From the NCBI GenBank assembly GCA_936432065.2, contig OW386289.2:134714015-134778014 (forward strand): a DNA stretch of 64,000 nucleotides. The letters run 5' to 3'. Below are positions 1 to 9,931 of the stretch, piece after piece. The DNA comes from Rutpela maculata (taxonomy: Eukaryota > Arthropoda > Insecta > Coleoptera > Cerambycidae). The translations under genes were made by a program, and so were the position numbers. The first letter of the stretch is position 1, and each line of letters opens with the position of its first letter. The notes under the pieces were generated by a model that searched no databases, was not told where the DNA came from, and saw only the letters and a list, made by a program, of their open reading frames with translations.

Positions 1-540
1 AATGAAAAGCGTATTCTTTCTAGATTCAGGTGCCCAAATATTCTCGAAATTGTTGTTAACAAATGCTATAGAAATTGTTTAAACAAAACGTACCCGAAAA
101 ATGCAGTGTAAATATCAGCATCGAGGCATTTTAAAACTAGTGCAAATAGATGCATACTTCTCTGATATTAAATCTGCAAAAAATAGTGGAGAAATCTTTA
201 GGGAAAGAATTATCTACATTCTTTATTGTTGTAAAAGATACGATTATTTTTGTTGTATTATTTACGGTTGTTTTCGTTGCATGTTTTGGATATGAACAAT
301 GTACGCGCACACTCGCGCACTTCAGTTCGAAGCTAGAGCTACAGATATTTTTGTATTATCACTATATTTTGTACTTAAACGAATTACTATCCACGAATTA
401 TGAAGAAAAATATAAGTGCGCTAATGAATTTGTATAATTTATTTTTGTGTACTTGTGCTCTGACTAGCTATGATACAGTTAGCTTTCTATTTAAGCAACG
501 AATATCCAACGTTGTAAAATAAGTAATTGTGTATTAAGAT
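1..540. other. Intronic DNA, nothing recognised
   Basis: AT-rich sequence. The short overlapping ORFs at 101-437 have low-complexity composition and no recognisable domain. Read as intron 5' of the cadherin exons. Confidence 0.5.
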
Positions 541-2083
541 CGCAAAGTGCCACATTGTCACTCGATACTGTAAGTCAAACACTTGAAAGCAACAATGGCA
601 CTTTGCACTCAAATTGCACATGATGATAAACAGACGAACAAAACACAGTCGCTGTCGGTTTAAGTTGTATTAATTATTATAAAGTTCGTCTTCTTCATAT
701 AAATAAATTAGGTAATTAATTGTTACTCTTACATCAACTCTCGTTATGTAAACAACAGTTTTGGGGCATTGTTATTTCATAGAAGTACATTGTCAATTTG
801 GTGATCAAGCTTGTTTAAGTGCAGATGCACTGAAGCGTGCGACAAAGTGACATTATTCACAGCTGCATGATAAGCGTCAACTTTGCACTTGTGAGCAAAA
901 AAAACAATTTATTCGTCGATTTTAGATGATAGTTATTTATATACCAAGGATCGTAAGTGCACTTTTTTTTGGTCGAGAATGCATTTTGAAATCCGGGGCC
1001 CGTAGAGCTGAGGTTTGCAAGTATTCTGGATCAAAAGCTCGTACTGTATGACCCGCGGTGCATATTATATTTTTCGTCTTGCCCATGGATCATTAAACTA
1101 GAAAAAACTTGCGAAAAACTAGTGGAAAATTATAATTATTTGAGTAAGATTGCGATACTTGGATTATCCAACTGTCAATAAGATAAAGACGCGGCTTATA
1201 TTCAAATGACAACTACTGTCACGATAAATTAAATAATAGTATTATAATAATAGCTTTAAACATTTTTGAAAATAATGTCAGATATAGTGATATAGAAGAT
1301 ATAGCAAATAAGGCTTGTCTGGATTTATTATTTTATTTACCATTTTATTTATATTCATCAATTTACTTAGTTTCCCTAGGTACGTTATGAAAAATAACGA
1401 CCCGTTGCCAATGGCAACAAGTATTTGGTACATAAAGCATCACTTACGATCGACGAAACAATAGAATTAAAGTATACTTACTAGAGTATACTGACGAAAA
1501 AATGTTTATCTATAATCGACGTATACAGTGGGCTTTTTTGCTCACATTTTGAAAGCGCAAAGTTGACATTTGCCGAAGAGCTATGCATAATGTCACTTTA
1601 CTGCTCATCTCCCATGAAAACGAGCGGCAAAGTACTTTTATGCTCGCTGGAGTGCACCTGTCCTTACACAAGTTTGGTGGGAACATTGACAATGTATTTT
1701 TATGAAATAATAATGCCACAAAAATGTTGTTAATATAATGAGAGTTGATGTAAGAGTAACAATTAATTACCTAATTTATTTATACGAAGAATACGAACTT
1801 TATAATAATTAATAAAACTTAAATAAATTGACAGCTTTTGTGTTTTGTTCGTCTGTTTATTTTGATCACATACATAAGGCATATTCATAAAATGTTGACG
1901 AATCACCATTTACATCTATAATTCAACTTTGTTACTCCTTTTATCTTGATATTTTCCAATGATTGTAGATAAAATCATGTGTGTAATTCGAGAGCAAAGT
2001 GTCATTAATGCTCTCGAATGTTTAACGAGCTCCGCTTCGCATCGCGCGTCAACTTACACTATTGACAATGACACACTTTGCAT
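541..2083. mobile_element. Long-TIR DNA element (about 1.5 kb)
   Basis: The left arm (541 to about 960) matches the reverse complement of the right arm (about 1500 to 2083) over roughly 450 bp with indels. A near-identical core of more than 100 bp (about 620-755 against 1725-1860) includes ATAAACAGACGAACAAAACA. The outermost shared bases are GCAAAGTG. The same motif or its complement recurs at 542, 607, 845, 887, 1556, 1597, 1996 and 2073, as expected for subterminal protein-binding repeats. The central 500 bp has no transposase-like ORF, so this looks non-autonomous. The exact ends and any target duplication are uncertain. Confidence 0.65.
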
Positions 2084-3246
2084 TTTTTAATATACAAATA
2101 GCTATTAACGTTTACAGGAGATAAAGAGCTACAACGTTATTAAATTGATGTTAAAATGGCATCAATGATTTAATTCGTTTTGAAAATTAGGCTGAATATT
2201 TTGTCGGAATTTTGTATGGTAAGCTTACTGAGAATTTTTTGTATTAACACATTTAATATCTGTTTATCAAATAATTCTTTGGAGAAGTACAACTGCGATA
2301 AATTCTGAAACTTCCCATGAAATTTATTTTGGTTGCGACTTGAAGAATAATGTGTTTATTCCTATATCAATAACTATAAATGTTCAGCCCAATGTAATTT
2401 ATGAAAAACTAGAAAATAAAATAATTAAAATTAAATAATAATAATAATATTAATTAATGCACAAATTTCATGTAATTGCACATTGTTTTCTATACCTCAT
2501 AAATTTTTGGAGTTATAATTTATAATATAATAATTTTTGGCCTCAAGTAAATTAATTCTTGAATGTCCCTGTTTCTTTTTGATAGTAACAAATAAAGATA
2601 TGTACGTATGAGTAATAAGCCTAATAAAAATATCCTCTAAATGTTTTGCAATCACAGTATATTGGAGGGGCATGCGAGTTGTGCACTTATAAACTCAAAA
2701 CGGTAGCGGAAAACAACATAGCTGCGTATAAAAATAGTCATATAACAATAAAGCAATGTATAGTAGATCATTCTTTCATTATAAATTGCTCCATTTCTTT
2801 TTGTACAGATTTCATATCACAAAAGTATTCATATATCTGTAATAATTTTACAGTACACTTTCCAGGTACACTTTGTTTATTTATACAATTCCCTAGCATT
2901 TAGAATAAGCTTTCCACTGGTTTAAAAATTATTTATAAGCGTTAAAAACCAAGCCTGTAAATTCGGTGTAGACCTAAAATTAGTTACCAGTAGTACAAAA
3001 AAATTGGAAAAATATTTTTACGCTTTTTTGCAATCGCGGACAGAATAAGATCCTCTATATATAGATGTGAAAGATAATTTCAGAAAATGTACATATTTTT
3101 ACAAAACTTTATCATTAAGTGCACACCCTGACATTTTAGAAGCATTTTTCAAGAAGCTAAATTCCCGACTATTATATAGTTCACACGAATTATAATATAT
3201 TGTTGTCCCAAATAGTTATTATAAACTGGTCTCATTTTTGTCGCAG
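2084..3246. other. Intronic DNA upstream of cadherin exon a
   Basis: AT-rich and featureless apart from the last 20 bases. These form a polypyrimidine tract and acceptor (CATTTTTGTCGCAG) directly before the exon at 3247. Confidence 0.6.
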
Positions 3247-3411
3247 TATGAACTTCGTCTAGCAGCATCTGACAACTTAAAGGAGAACTACACCACAGTA
3301 GTAATTCACGTGAAAGATGTCAACGATAATCCACCTGTGTTCGAGAGACCCACATACAGGACGCAAATTACAGAGGAAGATGATAGAAATCTACCGAAAA
3401 GCGTTTTAAGG
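3247..3411 (+). CDS. CadN: N-cadherin alternative exon a (55 codons)
   Basis: This internal exon begins with YELRLAASD after a good acceptor and ends ...PKSVLR. It encodes the end of one extracellular cadherin repeat, with the Ca-binding linker DVNDNPP (residues 24-30), then the first strand of the next repeat (VFERPTYRTQITEEDDR). The DxNDNPP linker and the ITEEDDRNLPK stretch are typical of insect N-cadherin, a homophilic adhesion receptor of neurons. The exon is 165 bp and in phase 0 at both ends. The donor is the non-canonical GC type: AGG followed by GCGAGT at 3412. The open frame runs on only to a stop near 3456. A sister exon of identical length lies at 8785-8949. CadN rather than another classical cadherin is a family-level judgement. 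Confidence 0.82.
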
Positions 3412-3417
3412 GCGAGT
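3412..3417 (+). promoter_or_regulatory. Non-canonical GC 5' splice site of exon a
   Basis: The exon/intron junction reads AGG|GCGAGT, matching the GC-AG donor pattern AG|GCRAGT. Using it gives 165 bp, exactly the length of the sister exon. The nearest GT (4 bases downstream) would break the frame. Confidence 0.7.
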
Positions 3418-4429
3418 GTCTCGCATGATTGTTATCTGTTTTGTTGTTGTTTTTAATTTACAGAATCCCCGTAGGACCAGGCACTGGCTTCCCAGTAATT
3501 TGCATGGCAAATTCTCCGAATGAAGTTCGAGTTGGGTATATGAATACAGCAATAAATGATAGATAATATCAGTTTCGTAAATTGTATAACATTATAATGG
3601 TCTGGGATGTTTATAATAGTGCATTTTGTTAGTATTTTGATAGTTGATATTTAGATACCAACATGAAATATCACACATGCTATCTCTATTATGATTGTAT
3701 TCTTAACCTAGCCGAGACACAATATCATATCAGCTCCTGGGACGCAGGAGAGATAGAGAAACGGGATGTTTTATCAAAATGTATTTTAAACAAAAACTAT
3801 TAATTGTTAAATTATCTATAATAAAGGTTATTATCATTTTTTTATATAATGAGTCAGGTGAGAAAAGTACAATACAATTGTGTTTAACTGTTAAACGGTA
3901 AAATATAGCAGTAGATTTGCAGAAAGGTTGTGGATGATGTCTCCTGGAGACTAATTATTATCAATTTCAATGTAAAACCATATTTTGCACATCGTTATTG
4001 AGAACAAATATTTGAAAGATTGACGACTCTAAACGCGATATTGACATTGGTAACACAGCCTTAACGTTGCCTATTAGATAATTTGACCAATTATTATTTG
4101 CTGTCGAGTTTGCTGTTTACAAATTTAATGTTATATTTTCATCTACATTTACGAAACAATTGTTTGCTTCACATTGAATAAGAAATCTCATTTTAATTTG
4201 CAGAAGTTACAGTATTTAATGTACATATTGTCCACCAAAGGAACATAGTAATGCAAAAGTGACAACACATACTGCTCATAGTTACTGTTTTTTGATTCGC
4301 GGTAGCAGCAGATCAGCTCAGAACTATCTGTTGAAATTTCTGGAATAGTTGTCTACGGTAGTTCCAAGGAGTAAATCCAAGATATGTAATTTGGATTTAG
4401 CATTCAAGGTACTGTTTCTAAATCGTTGA
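3418..4429. other. Intron between the alternative exons, unassigned part
   Basis: AT-rich DNA with no recognised element. It separates exon a from a decayed coding fragment. Confidence 0.5.
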
Positions 4430-4960
4430 CTGCAAAATCTGACGCTTGGTATAGGCGTCTTGTTTTGGCATATTCACGATTAATCGTTTTTTTTTGTGTG
4501 TGTTCAGTTAGTATCTTGTGGCATTAATTCGAATTGTTTGTGGTGGTTGTGGTGTCATAGAAAAGTATTGCAAACCATTCAGTTATGGCGAAATCTCTGT
4601 CATTTATCTTTTTACTGTTCTACAGGCAGTTAAAGATATATTCAATGCTTTAGTCTTACCATAAATCTCTGACGCGGAGACGATTCCCGTGATTGCGTGA
4701 AAGATAAGTAAATCTGAGTTTTAGATATTGTTTTAGAATGCGGTCAACGAAAAAATGCCTTGTTCTTTCCACTTCTAAATTTAAACCAGAGAGCAAGTCC
4801 AGTGATGATTTATCTCCAAAAAATAGTAAATTACTACTAAGCCAGAATCAACTGTAACAATGGGAACGTTCTTGTATACAGACTCGACACGGTTTTTCAC
4901 GTGTAAGAAGAGTCTACTAGAGGCTTCTTCAAGATTGCATGATGCAACGCTTCACCGCTC
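4430..4960 (-). pseudogene. Decayed HEEADTR/PIN-like protein fragment
   Basis: Translating the minus strand from about 4945 down to 4780 gives CNLEEASSRLFLHVKNRV followed about 12 residues later by TVDSGLVVIYYF. This matches the CNHEEADTR...VDTDVVV signature of a large uncharacterised animal protein family, which I believe contains a PIN-like nuclease fold. Further 3', a stretch near 4590 reads WFAILFYDTTTTTNN, comparable with the family's ERFxVLxYDRTS segment. Stops interrupt every frame, so it is dead. The acidic motif has lost two of the usual residues (EEA kept, DTR changed to SSR). Other pieces of the same kind of protein, with its C-terminal part, occur at 10.7, 15.4, 18.6 and 45.7 kb. 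The plus-strand ORFs here are antisense shadows or chance. Confidence 0.5.
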
Positions 4961-6334
4961 AAGGGTTCATACCAGTGGAGAAGATTTCATCTTTATCAAT
5001 GCTTACTTGTAACATTCTACCTGTTTTTGATATCACTCTTGCAAGAAAATGAAAGAGTAGTCTATCATCAAGGGAATGCTGTATATTTTTGGGAAAGATA
5101 CGCTTGGATTAATAAGAATTCTTTTTCCAGATCTCTCTTTTCTCGGATATCAGATTTAATAATCTCACCAGATATCGATCAAAAATCATGTTGTCAAACT
5201 TCTGAAGACAATGTTTCTTTGACGGAAGATTTTTGATGAATTAAGATGCAACCAGTGGACAAAACGTACGCTGTCTACAACACAAGTTGTACAATGAAGG
5301 AATCACACCCACTTTCACTTAGTCCGGATGCTATTCAGTTCATAATACGATTTGTTGGATGGTTGTCGAAGCTTTCCAAACTGATTGATGGTAGATATAA
5401 TTGGTTGTCATGTGCAAATGATGTAACTATGCCAACACGATCTGTGCTGCCATGTTTTGTGAAATATTGTCATATTTCACTGTGTTTAATTACAGTTTAG
5501 TAAATTCAGGCCTACTCTAATTAAAATTTTTGGAATCTCAAAAAATGTGTCTTTCCGATTTGTATGACACCTCCTGAGCACAAAGGTGAAGAAAATTAGC
5601 AAAAAAGCATAGCGTTTTTGACTATTTTTAATGTATGATTTTTTGGTCTATGGGCTCATCCTACACGGGAAATGATAATAACCTGTTTACCTTTTTCTTT
5701 TTAGATGTTTCTTGTTTAGAACATTTCTGTACAAAACGTGTCGTTTTTTAAACAAATCCAGAAAACCAATTTCCGATATATTTTGCCCTCTTTCCCTGTA
5801 CCCCTGGGGATGGGTCATGATAGAGATAGTCTGCGTGAAATTTTACGCGGATATACAACCATGAACTATCTTCGGCGAGTATAACACACTATAATGTAGA
5901 ATCCATGTATTCTACATCTTCAACACGCAAAACAAGTTACTTCTCTACAACAAATTATTTTACATTGTTACTCCAAAAAAATTTATTATATTAACCGCAT
6001 TTTGGGATTATCCTAAAGTACGTTTATTACATTTTCAACAGCATCGGAACAAAGAACCATAACGACTATCGTTCAGTAGAGAACATTTAAAACAGGAAAT
6101 TAAAGCACCATTATGTTATATCAAAATATTGAAAAATAGATTGTTTGGCTAAAGGCTAGAGGTAATATGAGGGCAAGCAAAATAACTGTTGTTCATTTTA
6201 CGTGGTAGAATATATTATGCTGTTGTAGAATTTAAGCAGTCAAAGATTTTTGTAAAGTGGTATATTGCCGTATCTCCGCTTATTAATTGGCTTAATTTCT
6301 GTAAGAACTAAAAACATACGTAACTAATAATATA
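4961..6334. other. Intron, probable extension of decayed fragment
   Basis: The minus strand of 4961-5500 may hold the upstream, more decayed part of the pseudogene ending at 4960, but no motif is clear. 5500-6334 is AT-rich with nothing recognised. Confidence 0.35.
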
Positions 6335-8419
6335 CAGGGTGCCCGGCACTATGGGGCAATACTTCGGGAACGTATAGTTTGGGTCAAAATAACACTAAAA
6401 GTACCTATAATTTTTTTTCTTAGGGCGCCCTCCCTACTGAGATACTACCCTTTAAGGGTTACATATTCAAGAATGCTTTTTGCCTATTACTTCGAAACCA
6501 TTCTATCGATTTCAATAAAATTTGGACTGTGTACATACTAAATGAGTGTCTTTATTCCAGAAATATGGCGCCTTTCGTATCTTGTCTAGGAAGCCAGAGG
6601 TGGTGAACACCCCCCAATGCTTTTTACCCCTAAATTTTGACATTGATTAATTTTTGATTAGGGTCACATTCTTAAATTCCTTAAACAATTTTCTAAAAGA
6701 AGATATTCTTGTTTTTGACATCGATAAAGCGATCCGATTTAAACTCTTAATTAGGTAATTTTTAATAACAATATATTTATTCTGCAACACAACTGTATTT
6801 ATAACTATATTTTGTGTGGAATCTAACTTAGCTCACACTAAACTAAACTATGCAATCTGTCTCTGGTCTCCTAGCTTAAAAAATATAAACATATTACTAA
6901 TGTTCGATAACAGTTTCTTATTCTTTTGTTTATAACACACTAAATTTTTGAAAGAAAAGAAAAAATCTAATGGGTTTAGATCAGGAGAACGAGGAGGCCA
7001 CGGTACTGGACCTCCTCGGCCAATCCATCGGTGGGGAAATTTTTTATCTAAATATTCCCTGACTGTGATGCTGAAATGAGGAGGAGCTCCATCATGCATG
7101 TACGTCATGTTTCTTATAGTTGCTAATGGCAGCATTCCATTAAACTACCTAGATTTTCTTGTAGAAACCTTAAGTAAGTTTCCCCATTTAACCGGTTTTC
7201 CAAAACAAATGTCACTATTAAATAATTTCCAATTATTCCTACCCAAACGTTAATTTGGAATTGTCGTTGGTGATGAGTTTGAATAATTGCATAAGGATTT
7301 TCATCGTTCCAAATATGTAGATTGTGAGAATTTATTACACCATCCCTGCGAAATTCTGCTTCATCCGTGAACAAAACACTACCAATAAACTTGCGGCCTG
7401 TTGCTTTTGCAGGAACCAATTAGCATATTGAACTCGAACAGGGTAGTCGTCCGAGGACATTGCATGAACTTTCTGGATGTGGAAAGGATGGAGAAGCTTT
7501 TCTTTCAAAATTCTGTCACCGACTTCGAAGCGTTAAATTGCGCTGAGAGCTTCCTAATGCTTATTGATGAGTCTTCTGGAACAGCATCTAATACAGCTTC
7601 TTCTAGTACAATTCTACGAACAGTTCTAAGACCACCTTCACCTCCTCGTTTCGGTTCCACACTCCCTAAAAATTAATAGGATTATTTTTTTACATAGTTA
7701 TTTATTCTTTAATTTTTATTATTTTGTTTTTTTATTGCTAAGATGGATATCTCGTACTCGATGGTTTACCCGTTCAAAAGTTTTCCTGTTTGGAATAACT
7801 CTGTTAGGAAAGTGTTCACCATAAACCCGTCTGGTTTCCGAACCATTACCGGTGGCAAGTCCGTACATAAGTTGCATGTCGGCATATTCATCAGATGAAA
7901 AATTTGCCATATCACAGAACTTTACAACTTACTTATTACTTGCTACTCAAATTTGACGTTTAAATTTATTCAATTGTTTTCTCACAGGTATCATGCGGTA
8001 GTTTATATTGTTAGTATTCCTTAATCCCTTATCAGTAAAATCATTTTTTCTCGGATCGCTTTATCGATGTCAAACAAGAATATCTTTTTTTAGAAAATTG
8101 TTTGAGGAATTTAAAAATGTGACCTTAATTCTCAAAAATTAATTTATGTCAAAATTTGGGGGTTACTAGAAAAGATATGAAGGGCGGCGTATTTCTGGAA
8201 TAAAGATACTCATTTAATATGTACACAGTCCAGATTTTATTAAAATCGATAGAACGGTTTGGAAGTAATTGGCGATAAACCTTCTTGAATATGTAACCTT
8301 TAAAGGTAATATCTCCGTAGGAGGGCGGCCTAAGAAAAAAAATTATAGGGTCGTTTAGTGTTATTTTGACCCAAACTATACGTTCCCGAAGTATTGCCCC
8401 ATAGTTCCGGGACGTCCTG
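6335..8419 (-). mobile_element. Tc1/mariner-type transposon, DD41D-like, defective
   Basis: A 2.09-kb element bounded by TA duplications (6333-6334 and 8420-8421). It starts CAGGGTGCCCGG and ends CCGGGACGTCCTG. The terminal inverted repeats run about 100 bp at high identity and continue at lower identity to about 370 bp per side. It encodes a broken transposase on the minus strand. The element lies in the intron between the two alternative cadherin exons. Confidence 0.85.
6848..7910 (-). pseudogene. Tc1/mariner-superfamily transposase pseudogene
   Basis: Pieces in order on the minus strand. 7910-7719 begins MANFSSDEYADM, the N-terminal helix-turn-helix of the DUF4817 type. About 7676-7510 is a linker that reads RTVRRIVLEEAVLDAVPED and ends in a stop. 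7419-7123 contains LFTDEAEF, with the first catalytic Asp. 7135-6848 contains MHDGAPPHFS (second Asp) and WPPRSPDLNPLDFF (third acidic residue). Counting from the second Asp to the Asp of PLDFF gives 41 residues between them, so the triad is DD41D. Several frameshifts and stops separate the pieces, so no active enzyme can be made. The family cuts and pastes DNA at TA sites in the nucleus. Confidence 0.85.
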
Positions 8420-8784
8420 TATAATCGCTTTTAGGGCTACCCATAAAAGCAAGCAATTTGTTTTCCAACTTCAGTATTTCAATCCTTCGTTAATTTTAAA
8501 GTAAAGTTTAACCCGTTTTGCCTCATAATATATTATATGAGAGATAGTATATATAATGTAAATATAAAAGATAAAATAAATTACGGTAAAATAAATAACA
8601 CATGGCGAGGATGTCCCTGGTCACAAATTTATTTCTTTTTATGCATAAACCCAACTCCGGCTTTATTGGACATGTTATACCCCTAGCACCATTATTTACA
8701 GCTTAATTTATTTATGATTTTTGTTTTGTTTGTTCCTGTTTTTTCGTTTTTTTTATTTTGTTGTGTTATTTGGTGCATGATTAG
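8420..8784. other. Intron leading into cadherin exon b
   Basis: AT-rich. It ends in a long T-rich tract (about 8720-8775) and the acceptor ATGATTAG just before 8785. The long pyrimidine tract suggests a strong 3' splice site. Confidence 0.65.
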
Positions 8785-8949
8785 TACGAGCTAACCCTGG
8801 TAGCATCAGACAGCTTGAATGAAAATTACACCACAATAGTAATCCATGTAAAGGACGTTAATGACTTGCCGCCCAAGTTCAATTGTTCTGCATATAGTAG
8901 AGAGATAGATGAGGAATTCCCTGCCCCATACCCACTTCGACTGATACAG
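8785..8949 (+). CDS. CadN: N-cadherin alternative exon b (55 codons)
   Basis: This internal exon starts YELTLVASDSLNENYTT and ends YPLRLIQ. The acceptor is ...GATTAG and the donor is the canonical CAG|GTTAGA. At 165 bp and phase 0 it is interchangeable with exon a. The first 32 residues match exon a at 25 positions, covering the last strands of a cadherin repeat and the Ca-binding linker DVNDLPP. The last 23 match at only 5, so the alternative proteins differ in the first strand of the following repeat. This resembles the mutually exclusive exon pairs known in Drosophila CadN. Including both would insert an extra half-repeat, so exclusive use is expected. Which of the fly exon pairs it corresponds to cannot be settled here. 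Confidence 0.82.
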
Positions 8950-9931
8950 GTTAGATTTATTATACAGGGTAAATGAAATATTTACTTTGCAAACTTTTTT
9001 GTTGATTTCTCAGAAAATGTTGTCCTTGAATGAAGGTGATACATCTCCTAAAACAAAAGGATAAAAAGAAAATACAACCAAGAAAATATTTTCTGAAAAA
9101 TCTGTGTTAAATTAGTTTTTAAATTGCTATGGTGTTTATTTTACCATGACAAAAACTTAGATAATGGTTTTTACTATTTGAATATGTGCACGGCAACTTA
9201 CTGTAGATATTACGGATTTTAACAATTTTCAAATGCATCCCCACGGCCATTCCCGACATTTCCTGTGTTGACCGCGAGCTCGCGCTACACACGGGAAAGT
9301 AAGATGTGTTGCTCAGCAATACGCCAGATCTAATTAAAAAAATATAAAATTTTCGTTTTTTAGGACACCTTAAACTAAAAGAAACTATCAATTAGCGACT
9401 CATGTTTCACCCATCTACAGAAGGAGTTAGCTCCGTATTTTGAATTTAAGAAAAATATTTTTTTGCCTTCTGCCAATTGAATTTTTGATTTCAATTTGTA
9501 TTTTGTTTAAAAAAATGTCGTTGTTTTACAACAACTTTCATCGCACAACCCCTAATGTTATCCCCGGATTCGGAATTTAAGGAATCGGTTTTCATTTACA
9601 CTAACGCGATCATTAATTCATAAAATATAGTTTAGCCGTGAGCTTATTGACGTAAAAAAAGATTCACTGGCTGCCGGTCTATTACTTGATGATGAAAGGT
9701 TTAACATTTGATTTTCGCTCCGAAACGATTTAAGTAAAAACACCGCCTAGCTCATAGAATAACACGGCATAATCCCACTACAGCCATTCGTGACTAACGT
9801 GTTCCGAATTTTGGAGCTTATCTACTTTCCGTAGTTGCTTTGAGACTGACACGAAGAATTTGTTTTAATTCTATATTCAATTTCATGATGAAAAACATCT
9901 GTAGAAATAATAACCTGCTTTGTCTATATAT
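8950..9931. other. Start of the large intron after exon b
   Basis: AT-rich. TACAGGGTAAATGAAA at about 8964 resembles the start of a MITE, but no convincing partner end was found. The rest is unassigned. Confidence 0.4.

Noticed and set aside
2646..2903. Possible upstream exon (85-codon ORF)
   Set aside because: No cadherin motif and no convincing splice sites.
5027..5500. Two plus-strand ORFs (69 and 84 codons)
   Set aside because: They lie antisense to, or just beside, the decayed minus-strand fragment and show no domain.
7401..7676. Plus-strand ORF of 91 codons
   Set aside because: Antisense of the Tc1/mariner transposase linker region.
8964..9420. MITE beginning TACAGGGTAAATG just after exon b
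   Set aside because: The only candidate partner end (CCCATCTACAG near 9420) matches too poorly.
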